In this document: positions 44,826-54,075 of the stretch, in pieces
How the letters are laid out: each line of letters opens with the position of its first letter
Numbering within the stretch: the first letter of the stretch is position 1
Assembly (NCBI RefSeq): GCF_002914525.1
Contig: NZ_LODW01000116.1
Location: 124,001 to 188,000, forward strand
DNA: 64,000 nt
From: Rhizobium hidalgonense
GTDB taxonomy: Bacteria > Pseudomonadota > Alphaproteobacteria > Rhizobiales > Rhizobiaceae
Direction of reading: 5' to 3'
Translations under genes and position numbers: made by a program
Notes under the pieces: model-generated
What the model saw: the letters and a program-made list of their open reading frames with translations, nothing else
Database searches by the model: none
Told to the model about the DNA's origin: nothing

Positions 44826-45674
44826 CTAACCAAGCTCCAGCGTCGTCACGCCGAAGACGTGCTTCAGCGGAATGGCCGGCGCCGGCCCACGATACATGCG
44901 CGTCGTCTCGAACACCTGCCGAAGGCCGAGGCCCTCGGCAAGCGCCACCGCCTCATGATTGTCGACGGGGATATCGATGAAAACAGCCGCCCCTTTGGCT
45001 TCGGGGATCAATTCGGCAAGCAGTGCTGCGGCGCTGTCGGCATCGTTGGCAAAGAGCGGCCCGACCTTGTAACCCTCGTAGCAGCGGCGAATCGTGCCGT
45101 AACCGCGGATCTTGCCGCTCTTGCGCACCACAGCCGAGCGGCGGCCCTTGCGACTGGTGCACCAGGCGGCAAGGAAGGCATCCCGCGGCTGCGGAAAGAT
45201 CGCCGAATCATAACGCTGCAGGCCTTCGAGACGCGAATCCATCACCGGCTGCGCGGCAAGCGCCGAGACCGGCGAACTGGTGGCGACGCCGCCATAGCGA
45301 ATGGTGGAATAGGCGGGTTCGAAGCCGGCCTTGCGGTAGTTGTCCTGTTGTGCGGCCACGCCGTCGAGACCGATCGTGCGCACCCCCGCGCTGGCAATGC
45401 CCGTCTCCCAGATCGCCTTGCCGTATCCCTTGCCCCGGAAATCGGGATGGACGATGTAGAGGCCGAGGAAGGCGAAACTCTCGCCGTATTTGACGACCGA
45501 GATCGAACCGACCGGGACTTCACCGATGGCGCCGACGAAAAATCCCGACGGATCAGCCTCGATGAATGCGAGCGAATCGTCGAGGCCCGGGTTCCAGCCC
45601 TCCTGACGCGCCCATTCGAGCACGAGCTCGAGTTCGCCGGGCCGCATTGAACGAACGGCAAATTCCGAATTCAT
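44826..45674 (-). CDS. Two-domain GNAT N-acetyltransferase
   Basis: A 282-residue protein. The N-terminal GNAT domain has the acyl-CoA binding loop HPDFRGKGYGKAIWE (about residues 93-107) after an FLGLYIV strand. The C-terminal half (from about 150) is a second GNAT-like fold as seen in YitI-type proteins (GYGTIRRCYEGYKVGPLFANDADSA). Substrate unknown. The ATG at 45674 (MNSEFAVRSM) is used; the frame continues upstream to 45728 without a good start. Confidence 0.88.
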   Translation of the reverse strand: MNSEFAVRSMRPGELELVLEWARQEGWNPGLDDSLAFIEADPSGFFVGAIGEVPVGSISVVKYGESFAFLGLYIVHPDFRGKGYGKAIWETGIASAGVRTIGLDGVAAQQDNYRKAGFEPAYSTIRYGGVATSSPVSALAAQPVMDSRLEGLQRYDSAIFPQPRDAFLAAWCTSRKGRRSAVVRKSGKIRGYGTIRRCYEGYKVGPLFANDADSAAALLAELIPEAKGAAVFIDIPVDNHEAVALAEGLGLRQVFETTRMYRGPAPAIPLKHVFGVTTLELG

Positions 45675-45942
45675 GCGACTTTCCCAGATTGAATGTCCCG
45701 CAAGTCCATCCCGGCAACGGCAAAGCAATTGTCAGGTCCCCAGTTCCCCGATTGCACCTGCGAATGATGGAGAGCCGCGCTCATGATCTTGATCACGCGT
45801 ATAATCATTTTTCGATGCAATGCAGAAAGCTTCGTTTCCGCATTAGCATGAAACAATGCCGATGCAAGCTCAAGAAAATTACTTGCGCGCCATTTATCTT
45901 CCCTCGGCCGCGAAAGTGCGGCGGCGGGCTCCCGCTGACGGC

Positions 45943-47739
45943 TCACCGGGCCTTTCCGCTCATCGCGGCCTTCTGCCTTTCGGCCCCGCCCACGGGTGAG
46001 AAAAGACGAGCCGTCTCGGCCGCCGGTGCAGGATAACCAAATGCGTAACCCTGCAGGCCATCACAGCCGAGTTCCGCCAGCACGACGGCATGCGCCTCGG
46101 TCTCGATGCCCTCGGCGATCACCTCGACATCGAGCGCCTTGGCGATTTCCACGATCGAACCGACCACGCGCCGCTGCTCGGCGGAACTGACGACTTCGGC
46201 GATGAGCTGCCGGTCGATCTTCAGCCGCTTCGGCCTGAGCTTGACGAGACCGATGAGCGAGGCATGGCCGGATCCGAAATCATCGATCTCGATGTCGATG
46301 CCCATCTGTTTGATATCGCCGATATGATCGAGCAGTTTTTCGTCGCTGTCGTCGAGGAAAATCGTCTCGACCAGTTCGAAGACGATCACGCCGGGCGGAA
46401 TGTCGAGTTTCCTCAGCTTGCCGAGCAACGTCGGATCGGCAAGGCGCGACGCCGAGATATTGACGGCGATGCGCGGAACCGCAAGACCGCGCAACAGCCA
46501 GAACAGCCGGTCTTGAAGAACACGTTTGAGGATCGCCGCATCGATCTCCGCTGCAAGCCCGTGCTCGTCGGCGATCTTCAAGAATATCCCCGGGGGGAGC
46601 ACGCCCTTCTCCGGATGCTTCCAGCGCGCCAGGGCCTCGAAGCCGATAACTTCCCGCGTCCGGGCGTCGAGCTGCACCTGATAATAGGGAACGATCTCGC
46701 CGCGCTCCAGCCCGAGCTTCAGCTCTTCGGCGAGGCGACGCTGGGCGCGCAGATCCTCCTGCAGTTGCCGCGTGAAGAATTCGACGCGGTTGCGCCCGAG
46801 CTTTTTGGCCTGATAGAGCGCCAGATCGGATTCGGCAAGCAGGTTGCGCGCCCGCCGGTCGCCGCTCCAGGAAACGCCGATCGAGGCGCCGGATTGTAGC
46901 ATCTCCTGACCGAAGCGGATCTTCTTCCGCAGCCGGCGCTGAAGGTCGTCGGTAATCAGTTGCAATTCGGCGAGATCGCTGAAATTGACCAGCACGATGA
47001 CGAACTCGTCGCCGCCTACGCGCGCGACCATGCCATTTGCGGGAATGGCGGCGGTAATGCGAAGGGCCGACGCCCTGAGAACCGCGTCGCCTGCGGCATG
47101 GCCGTGACTGTCGTTGATCGGCTTGAACTGGTCGAGATCGAGATGCAGGACGCCAAGCGTCGTGATACTCCTGTCGGCCGGCAGTTCCGCGAGCCGCTTG
47201 TCCAGCAAACGCCGGTTCGGCAGGCCGGTGAGATAGTCGTGATCGGCGACATGTTCGATGCGCGCATTGCTTTCCTCGAGCGCCAGCGCCCGCGCCTCAG
47301 CGACCATCTTCTGCCCTGCGAGTTCAGCGTTGAGCAAGACATCGGCAGTGACATCCCATTCGGCGCCGATGAAGGAAGGCAGCCCCTCCGCATCCACGTA
47401 GAAATGTGCGCGCGAACGCAGATGGCGGATTTCGCCGCTCGGCAGCACGATCCGAAATTGCGAATTATAGGCGCCCCGGGTCGCAATCGCCTCATCGAAG
47501 TCGCGTTCGGCCCGCTCGCGATCGTCGGGATGGATGGCGTTCGACCAAAGCAATGCCGGCACCCGGCGGCAGGTCTCGCCGGTCTCGTAAAGACGATGCA
47601 TCTGCGCGTCCCACAAGATCCCGTCCTGCTCGATGCTGTGCTCCCAGACACCGATCTGGGATGCGTCGAGAGCGAGTTCGAGCCGGCGCAGAAGATCCTG
47701 AAACTCTCGTTCGGAGCGTGTGGCTTTGTTCTCTGGCAA
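45943..47739 (-). CDS. PAS-GGDEF-EAL cyclic-di-GMP protein
   Basis: A 598-residue cytoplasmic protein combining a PAS domain (~15-135), a GGDEF domain (~165-325; intact RVGGDEFVIVL) and an EAL domain (~335-585). The EAL site is complete: GFEALARWKHP, NISASRL, ELVETIFLD, IDDFGSGHASL, LKIDRQLI, EGIETE and the late LQGYAFG, so phosphodiesterase activity is expected. No RxxD inhibitory site is seen before GGDEF. The start is a TTG at 47739 with a weak ribosome-binding site; the true start may differ slightly. No membrane helix. The signal sensed by the PAS domain is unknown. Confidence 0.9.
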   Translation of the reverse strand: MPENKATRSEREFQDLLRRLELALDASQIGVWEHSIEQDGILWDAQMHRLYETGETCRRVPALLWSNAIHPDDRERAERDFDEAIATRGAYNSQFRIVLPSGEIRHLRSRAHFYVDAEGLPSFIGAEWDVTADVLLNAELAGQKMVAEARALALEESNARIEHVADHDYLTGLPNRRLLDKRLAELPADRSITTLGVLHLDLDQFKPINDSHGHAAGDAVLRASALRITAAIPANGMVARVGGDEFVIVLVNFSDLAELQLITDDLQRRLRKKIRFGQEMLQSGASIGVSWSGDRRARNLLAESDLALYQAKKLGRNRVEFFTRQLQEDLRAQRRLAEELKLGLERGEIVPYYQVQLDARTREVIGFEALARWKHPEKGVLPPGIFLKIADEHGLAAEIDAAILKRVLQDRLFWLLRGLAVPRIAVNISASRLADPTLLGKLRKLDIPPGVIVFELVETIFLDDSDEKLLDHIGDIKQMGIDIEIDDFGSGHASLIGLVKLRPKRLKIDRQLIAEVVSSAEQRRVVGSIVEIAKALDVEVIAEGIETEAHAVVLAELGCDGLQGYAFGYPAPAAETARLFSPVGGAERQKAAMSGKAR

Positions 47740-47896
47740 CGCGGTCTCGGCCTTAGAAGCTTTTCATAACGGCAATATGGTCTCAAGCCGGCATTAATGA
47801 AGCCTTCTCCCAATGACCGAATTAGTGACTAGGTGAACCGTTCGTTACGACTTCCTCTTTTGGATCAAGGGGCTCGCAGTTTCCAGCACGTCAGGA

Positions 47897-49681
47897 TTAG
47901 TGGTTGTGCCGCGGCGGGTTTTTCGCGATCCGGCGGAATTCCGTCGCCCCCTCCAGGACCGCGCCGTCCGACAGTTGCGCCACCGAGCGGCGGTAGATCT
48001 GCTGCCACGGTGTCGCGTCCGCCGGCACCGGCGGAATACCCTCGCCCTTGCGCCGTTCGATCTCGGTCTTGTCAACCAGCATGTCGCAGCGCCCGTGATT
48101 GAAGTCGATACGGATGACATCGCCGGTGCGAAGCCAGGCAAGGCCGCCGCCGGCAGCGCTTTCTGGCGAAGCGTTGAGGATCGACGGGCTGTCCGCCGTG
48201 CCCGATTGACGGCCATCGCCGATCGTCGGCAGGCTGCTGATGCCGCGCTTCAGCAGATGATCGGGCGGCTGCATGTTGACGACCTCCGCTGAGCCCGGCC
48301 AACCGAGCGGCCCGGCGCCGCGAATGACCAGGATGGTATTCTCGTCGATGCCGAGTTCGGGATCGTTGATGCGCTTGTGATAATCCTCCGATCCGTCGAA
48401 AACCACCGCCCTGCCCTCGAAGACACCTTCTCGCCCAGGCTCCTGAAGGTAGCGCCGGCGGAAATCCTCCGATACAACGCTCATCTTCATGATTGCGAAA
48501 TCAAAAAGATTGCCCTTGAGAACAAGGAAGCCGGCCCGCTCCTTCAGCGGCATCTGGAATGGCCGGATAACCTCGCGGTCGCGGGCTTCCTTGCCCTGCA
48601 GGTTCTCGGCCATCGTCCTGCCCGTCACCGTGGGACAGTCGCCATCGAGCTTTCCGGCCTGCAGCAGTTCCCACATGATCGCCGGCGTGCCGCCGGCGCG
48701 ATGAAAGCGCTCGCCGAGATAGGCGCCTGCCGGTTGGACATTGGCTAGCAGCGGAATGTCGAAGCCGTGCACCTGCCAGTCATCGGGATGAAGTTCGACG
48801 CCGGCGTGCTTGGCCATCGCAGCCAGATGCGGCTGTGCGTTGGTGGAACCGCCGATCGCTGAATTGGTGCGGATGGCATTGAGGAATGCCTCGCGGGTCA
48901 GGATATCCGAAGGCTTCAGATCTTCGAAGACGATCTCGACGGCGCGCCGCCCGGTGCGATAGGCCATCTGGCCACGTTCGCGGTAAGCGGCCGGAATGGC
49001 GCCGCAGCCCGTTAGAGACAGGCCGAGCGCTTCCGCGAGCGCATTCATCGTCGAAGCCGTGCCCATCGTATTGCAGTGGCCGACTGATGGAGCCGAGTCG
49101 AGCGCTGCCTGCAGGAATTCTTCCCGGTCGATCTCGCCAGCCGCATATTTTCGCCGCATCCGCCAGATCACGGTGCCGGAGCCTGCCAGTTCCCCCTCGT
49201 GCCAGCCGTCGAGCATCGGGCCGCCGGAGAGCACGATCGCCGGAATATCGACCGTCGACGCCGCCATGATCGCCGAAGGCGTGGTCTTATCGCAGCCGGT
49301 CGTCAGCACGACACCGTCGAGCGGATAGCCGTAGAGGATTTCAACGAGGCCGAGATAAGCGAGATTGCGGTCGAGTGCCGCCGTCGGACGTTTGCAGTTC
49401 TCGAAGATCGGATGTGTCGGAAATTCGATTGGAATGCCGCCGGCGTCGCGAATGCCGTCGCGCACGCGCTTGGCAAGCTCGACATGCACCCTGTTGCATG
49501 GCGTGAGATCGCTGCCGCTCTGGGCTATCCCGATGATCGGCTTGCCGGAGCGCAGTTCCTCCGGGGTGATGCCGTAATTCATGAAACGCTCGAGATAGAG
49601 CGCGGCCATGTCGATATGGTCGGGATTGTCGAACCAATCCTGCGAACGCAGGCGCCGCTTCGGTGAATGGCTGTCGGTCAC
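47897..49681 (-). CDS. xylD: D-xylonate dehydratase (IlvD/EDD family)
   Basis: Dehydrates D-xylonate to 2-keto-3-deoxy-xylonate in oxidative pentose degradation. The 594-residue protein closely follows my memory of Caulobacter XylD: RSQDWFDNPDHIDMAALYLE, NYGITPEELRSGKPIIGIAQ, TTGCDKTTPSAIMAA, SVGHCNTMGTASTMNALAEAL and a C-terminal IAKNPPRHNH. The cluster-ligand cysteines (TPCN, GCDKTT, GHCNTMG) are present. It differs from the R. leguminosarum L-arabinonate dehydratase. Its start overlaps the upstream dehydrogenase stop by 4 bp (ATGA), so they form one operon. Confidence 0.88.
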   Translation of the reverse strand: MTDSHSPKRRLRSQDWFDNPDHIDMAALYLERFMNYGITPEELRSGKPIIGIAQSGSDLTPCNRVHVELAKRVRDGIRDAGGIPIEFPTHPIFENCKRPTAALDRNLAYLGLVEILYGYPLDGVVLTTGCDKTTPSAIMAASTVDIPAIVLSGGPMLDGWHEGELAGSGTVIWRMRRKYAAGEIDREEFLQAALDSAPSVGHCNTMGTASTMNALAEALGLSLTGCGAIPAAYRERGQMAYRTGRRAVEIVFEDLKPSDILTREAFLNAIRTNSAIGGSTNAQPHLAAMAKHAGVELHPDDWQVHGFDIPLLANVQPAGAYLGERFHRAGGTPAIMWELLQAGKLDGDCPTVTGRTMAENLQGKEARDREVIRPFQMPLKERAGFLVLKGNLFDFAIMKMSVVSEDFRRRYLQEPGREGVFEGRAVVFDGSEDYHKRINDPELGIDENTILVIRGAGPLGWPGSAEVVNMQPPDHLLKRGISSLPTIGDGRQSGTADSPSILNASPESAAGGGLAWLRTGDVIRIDFNHGRCDMLVDKTEIERRKGEGIPPVPADATPWQQIYRRSVAQLSDGAVLEGATEFRRIAKNPPRHNH

Positions 49682-50589
49682 CTCTTACCTCCGGGCAAAG
49701 CATTCTTCTCCTCGAGATGCAGGAGCAGGCCACTATGATCCTTTTCGCCATGGCCGTTTGCGACGAATTCGCTGAATTCGGCGTGCACCGCCGCAGTCAG
49801 CGGCAGCGTCAGCGATAGGGCGTTGGCGGTCTCCATGGCCGCGTTCAAATCCTTCAGCTGGTTGCTGGACGAACCGCCTGGCGTAAACTGCCGCTCGACC
49901 ATGCGTTTACCGTGCAGATCGAGGATACGGCTCTCGGCAAAACCGCCGCGAATGGCGTCGCGGAAGGCTGCCGGCGAGCCGCCGCCGGCCGTAATCAGCA
50001 TCATCGCTTCGGCGACGGCGCCGATCGTCACCGCAACGATCTGTTGGTTGGCAAGCTTGGCCAACTGGCCCGCCCCGCTTGGGCCGACGCGGGTCACGCG
50101 CCCCATTGGCGCAAAGACATCGGCAAGCTTCTCGATCACCTCCTGGTCACCGCCCGCCATGATCGCCAGCGTACCGGCATCAGCCCCGACGACACCCCCG
50201 GAAACCGGCGCATCGACATGAGCAATGCCGCGCTCGGCGAGCCTGGCAGAATGGTCGCGGGCAAAATGCGGGGCGATCGAACTCATGTCGATAACGGTGG
50301 CGTCCGCCGACATCGCGTCGGCCACCCCGCGGTCGAACAGTACGGTTCCGACCGCGTCGGCATTGGTCAGCATGGTGATGACGACGTCGGCGCCCGCAAC
50401 GGCATCCATGGGTGTTTCCGCAAGGACCGCGCCATCCCCCGCCAGCGCCTCGGCCTTGCTGGGATCGCGATTCCAGACGATGACGGCAAAGCCCGCGCCC
50501 AGCAGCCGGCGAGCCATCGGCGCCCCCATCAAGCCGGTGCCGAGAAAGGCGATCCGCCTGCCGTGCTGACCTCTGCTCGAACCTGTCAT
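49678..50589 (-). CDS. Beta-hydroxyacid dehydrogenase (3-hydroxyisobutyrate dehydrogenase family)
   Basis: A 303-residue NAD(P)-dependent oxidoreductase: Rossmann motif IAFLGTGLMGAPMARRLLGAG, substrate motif HVDAPVSGGVVGADAGTLAIMAGG, and catalytic lysine in GPSGAGQLAKLANQQIV. Family members reduce or oxidise tartronate semialdehyde, 3-hydroxyisobutyrate or similar acids. Coupling to xylD (4-bp overlap) suggests work on a pentose-derived or glycolaldehyde/tartronate-type intermediate, which is inferred. It is first in this two-gene operon. Confidence 0.9.
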   Translation of the reverse strand: MTGSSRGQHGRRIAFLGTGLMGAPMARRLLGAGFAVIVWNRDPSKAEALAGDGAVLAETPMDAVAGADVVITMLTNADAVGTVLFDRGVADAMSADATVIDMSSIAPHFARDHSARLAERGIAHVDAPVSGGVVGADAGTLAIMAGGDQEVIEKLADVFAPMGRVTRVGPSGAGQLAKLANQQIVAVTIGAVAEAMMLITAGGGSPAAFRDAIRGGFAESRILDLHGKRMVERQFTPGGSSSNQLKDLNAAMETANALSLTLPLTAAVHAEFSEFVANGHGEKDHSGLLLHLEEKNALPGGKR

Positions 50590-50700
50590 TCAGTCCTCCC
50601 AACTGTTGTCCGTCTTTGATAGTCCCCTCGTCCACCGATGCAAATCGTTTTAATCGGCAGAACGCATTTTGTCGGGTACCGAAGCATGCGCGAAACGATA

Positions 50701-50726
50701 CGGGCGAGAACCGAAGTTCCCGCCCG
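50701..50726 (-). terminator. Terminator of the RND efflux operon
   Basis: Near-perfect inverted repeat with 11-bp arms (50701-50711 and 50716-50726, one mismatch) and a 4-nt loop, 32 bp past the pump gene's stop. On the minus strand TATCGTTTC follows. Confidence 0.65.
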
Positions 50727-50757
50727 ATTTACTCGACAAAGGAAGGTTGAAATCCGT

Positions 50758-53700
50758 TTATTCCGCTGCGAGCCGGATGACTTCCGCCTCTTCTTCCTTG
50801 TGTTCGTCCGGCTTGTGCTGGACGAGCGGACGGTTGCCCGTCAGCCGCCGCAGCAGCACGTAGAACACAGGCGTCATGAAGATGCCGAAGAAGGTCACCC
50901 CGATCATACCCGAGAAGACTGCGACACCCATGGCCGCGCGCATCTCTGCGCCAGCGCCGGTGGAGAGCACGAGCGGCACCACACCCATGATGAAGGCGAG
51001 CGAGGTCATCAGGATCGGGCGAAGACGAAGGCGGCTGGCCTCGACCGCGGCCTCCCGCGGCGTCCTGCCCTCGAACTCCAGTTCGCGGGCAAATTCCACG
51101 ATCAGGATCGCGTTCTTCGCCGATAGACCGACGAGCACCACAAGACCGATCTGGGTGAAGATATTATTGTCTCCACCGGTGAGCCAGACACCCGTCAGCG
51201 CGGCCAGCACACCCATCGGCACGATCATGATGATTGCAAGCGGCAGCGTCAGGCTTTCATACTGGGCGGCCAGCACCAGGAAGACGAGCAGCAAGGCCAG
51301 AGGGAAGACCACGATGCTCGAATTGCCGGCAAGGATCTGCTGATAGGTCAGATCCGTCCATTCGAAGTCGATGCCTGCGGGCAGGGTCTCATGAAGGATC
51401 TTCGTGATAGCCGCCTGCGCCTGGCCAGACGAGAAACCCGGTGCCGGACCGCCGTTGATATCGGCAGCGAGGAAGCCGTTATAGCGGTTCGCGCGCTCCG
51501 GGCCGGTGCTCGGCTCCACCTTAAGGAGAGCCGAAAGCGGAATCATCTCGCCCGATGCCGAACGGACCTTCAACTGGCCGATATCTTCTGGCTGGGCGCG
51601 GAATTTCGCGTCGGCCTGCACCCGGACGCTGTAGGTGCGGCCGAAGGCGTTGAAGTCGTTGACATAGAGCGAACCGAGATAGATCTGCAGCGTCTGGAAG
51701 ACGTCGGTGACGGAAACCCCAAGCTGCTCGGCCTTGGCGCGGTCGAGATCGGCATAGAGCTGCGGCACGTTGATCTGGAAGCTGGAGAACAGCCCGGCCA
51801 GTTCCGGCGTCTGGTAGGCCTTGGCAAGCACCGCCTTGGTGGCCTCATCGAGCGCCTGGTTGCCAAGGCCGGCGCGATCCTCGATCTGCAGCTTGAAGCC
51901 GCCCGTCGTGCCAAGACCGTTGACCGGCGGCGGCGGGAACATGGCGATGAAGGCATCCTGGATGGCACCGAATTTCTGGTTCAGCGCCATCGCGATTGCT
52001 CCGCCTGCGAGATCCGGCGTCTTGCGCTCCTCGAAGTCCTTCAGCGTCACGAAGACGATGCCGGCATTGGACGAGTTGGTGAAGCCGTTGATCGACAGGC
52101 CCGGGAAGGCGATCGCATTGGCAACGCCCGGCTGGGCGAGTGCGATGTCGGTCATCCGCTTGATCACATCTTCCGTGCGGTCGAGGCTGGCAGCATCCGG
52201 CAACTGGGCGAAGCCGATCAGATACTGCTTGTCCTGAGACGGCACGAAGCCACCGGGAACCGTCGTGAACAGGCAGTAGGTCGCACCGACCAGCGCCAGA
52301 TAGATCACCATGACGATGCTCTTGCGCGACAGCAAGCCGCCCACGCCCTTGCCGTAGGCATTCGAGCCCGCGCCGAAGACACGGTTGAAGCCACGGAAGA
52401 ACCAGCCGAAGATGGCGTCCATGAACCGCGTCAGCCAGTCCTTCGGCTCATGATGGCCTTTCAGCAGAAGGGCTGCCAGCGCCGGTGACAGCGTCAGCGA
52501 GTTGAAGGCCGAAATGACGGTCGAGATCGCGATCGTCAGCGCGAACTGGCGATAGAACTGGCCGGACAGGCCGGAGATGAAGGCGAGTGGCACGAAGACC
52601 GCGACGAGAACCAGTGCGATCGCGACGATCGGTCCGGAGACCTCCCTCATCGCCTTGTAGGTCGCAGCCCGCGGCGACAGCCCCTGTTCGATATTGCGCT
52701 CGACGTTTTCAACCACCACAATCGCATCGTCGACGACGATACCGATCGCCAGCACCAGCCCGAATAGACTGAGCGCGTTGATCGAGAAGCCGAAGACATA
52801 CATGACCGCGAAGGTGCCGATGATCGATACGGGAACTGCGATCAGCGGGATGATAGAGGCGCGCCATGTCTGCAGGAACAGGATGACGACAAGAACAACA
52901 AGCGCGATGGCTTCGAGCAGCGTGTCGATGACCTTCTCGATCGAGGCGCGCACGAATTTCGTCGTATCGTAGACGATCTCGTATTTGACGCCCTCAGGCA
53001 TGCCTAGCTGCAGCTGATCCATCGTGGCGCGCACATTGTCGGCGATTTCGATGGCGTTCGAGCCAGGCGCCTGAAGCACGGCAACGGCAACCGCCGGCTT
53101 GCCGTCAAGCAGCGAACGCAGCGTGTAGTCCGCGGCGCCGAGCTCGATGCGGGCGACATCGCGAAGGCGGGTGATCTCGCCACTGGCGCCCGTTTTGACG
53201 ATGATGCTGCCGAACTCCTCGGGCGTGCGCAGGCGGCCCTGGGCATTCACGTTGAGCTGCAGATCCACACCCGGCTGGCTAGGCGACGCGCCGATAATGC
53301 CGGCGGCGGCCTGGACGTTCTGGGAGCTGATGGCGCTGCTGATGTCGCTGGCGGCGAGATTATGCTCGGCCGCCTTCTGCGGGTCGATCCAGACGCGCAT
53401 CGAATAATCGCCGGCGCCGAAGACCTGCACCTGACCGACGCCTGCGATGCGGGCGAGCCGGTCCTTGATATTCAGGGTCGCGTAGTTGCGAAGATAGGTG
53501 ATGTCGTGATTATCGCCGTCGGAGACGAGGTTGACGACCATGATGAAGTTGGGCGAACTCTTGACCGTCGTAATGCCGAGCGAACGGACTTCCGCCGGCA
53601 GGCGCGGCTCGGCTTGGCTGACTCGGTTCTGCACGAGCTGCTGCGCCTTGTCGGGGTCAGTGCCGAGCTGGAAGGTGACGGTCACGTTGAGGACGCCATC

Positions 53701-53958
53701 GGATGTCGCCTGGCTGGACATGTAGAGCATGCCCTCGACGCCGTTGATCTGCTCTTCGAGCGGCGTCGCCACCGTTTCGGCGATGACCGACGGGTTGGCG
53801 CCGGGATAGGTGGCGCGCACGACGATCGACGGCGGCACGACCTCCGGATATTCGGAAATCGGCAGCGCCCGCAGGCCGATCAGGCCGGCTACCACGATGA
53901 GGACCGAAAGAACGCCGGCAAAGACCGGGCGGTCGACAAAGAATCTGGAGATGTTCAT
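50758..53958 (-). CDS. RND multidrug efflux permease (HAE1, MexF/AcrB type)
   Basis: A 1066-residue inner-membrane proton antiporter. It starts MNISRFFVDRPVFAGVLSVL, has the proton-relay Asp pair in GIVVDDAIVVVENVERN and the matching lysine in GLSAKNAILIVEFA, and 12 membrane helices in two halves with large periplasmic loops. It would work with the adaptor encoded just upstream and a TolC-like channel encoded elsewhere, since none is adjacent. Separated from the adaptor gene by 117 bp containing two hairpins. Substrates unknown. Confidence 0.95.
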   Translation of the reverse strand: MNISRFFVDRPVFAGVLSVLIVVAGLIGLRALPISEYPEVVPPSIVVRATYPGANPSVIAETVATPLEEQINGVEGMLYMSSQATSDGVLNVTVTFQLGTDPDKAQQLVQNRVSQAEPRLPAEVRSLGITTVKSSPNFIMVVNLVSDGDNHDITYLRNYATLNIKDRLARIAGVGQVQVFGAGDYSMRVWIDPQKAAEHNLAASDISSAISSQNVQAAAGIIGASPSQPGVDLQLNVNAQGRLRTPEEFGSIIVKTGASGEITRLRDVARIELGAADYTLRSLLDGKPAVAVAVLQAPGSNAIEIADNVRATMDQLQLGMPEGVKYEIVYDTTKFVRASIEKVIDTLLEAIALVVLVVILFLQTWRASIIPLIAVPVSIIGTFAVMYVFGFSINALSLFGLVLAIGIVVDDAIVVVENVERNIEQGLSPRAATYKAMREVSGPIVAIALVLVAVFVPLAFISGLSGQFYRQFALTIAISTVISAFNSLTLSPALAALLLKGHHEPKDWLTRFMDAIFGWFFRGFNRVFGAGSNAYGKGVGGLLSRKSIVMVIYLALVGATYCLFTTVPGGFVPSQDKQYLIGFAQLPDAASLDRTEDVIKRMTDIALAQPGVANAIAFPGLSINGFTNSSNAGIVFVTLKDFEERKTPDLAGGAIAMALNQKFGAIQDAFIAMFPPPPVNGLGTTGGFKLQIEDRAGLGNQALDEATKAVLAKAYQTPELAGLFSSFQINVPQLYADLDRAKAEQLGVSVTDVFQTLQIYLGSLYVNDFNAFGRTYSVRVQADAKFRAQPEDIGQLKVRSASGEMIPLSALLKVEPSTGPERANRYNGFLAADINGGPAPGFSSGQAQAAITKILHETLPAGIDFEWTDLTYQQILAGNSSIVVFPLALLLVFLVLAAQYESLTLPLAIIMIVPMGVLAALTGVWLTGGDNNIFTQIGLVVLVGLSAKNAILIVEFARELEFEGRTPREAAVEASRLRLRPILMTSLAFIMGVVPLVLSTGAGAEMRAAMGVAVFSGMIGVTFFGIFMTPVFYVLLRRLTGNRPLVQHKPDEHKEEEAEVIRLAAE

Positions 53959-54001
53959 ATCAAAGCCCTCTCCGGGGTGAACATGGATGCAACGTCCCTC
54001 T

Positions 54002-54066
54002 CCGGCGGTTTGGAAGCCGCCGGCGGGTCATATCATTTCGGCTATTGGCCCTCCCCCGCGGGGGAG
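54002..54066. repeat. Two palindromes between RND adaptor and pump genes
   Basis: 54002-54023 is a hairpin with CCGGCGG-type arms and a one-base bulge; 54051-54066 is a perfect 16-bp palindrome CTCCCCCGCGGGGGAG. They lie in the gap of an otherwise compact operon and may tune the adaptor-to-pump ratio or be intergenic repeats. Confidence 0.5.
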
Positions 54067-54075
54067 AGCGAAGTC

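Noticed and set aside
43641..45650. 669-codon plus-strand frame across purA end, EamA and GNAT genes
   Set aside because: Composite shadow with Arg/His/Asp-rich translation; real genes on both strands cover it.
47897..49681. Reading of the dehydratase as L-arabinonate dehydratase or IlvD
   Set aside because: The N-terminal WFDNPDHIDMAALYLERF and C-terminal PRHNH patterns fit D-xylonate dehydratase far better.
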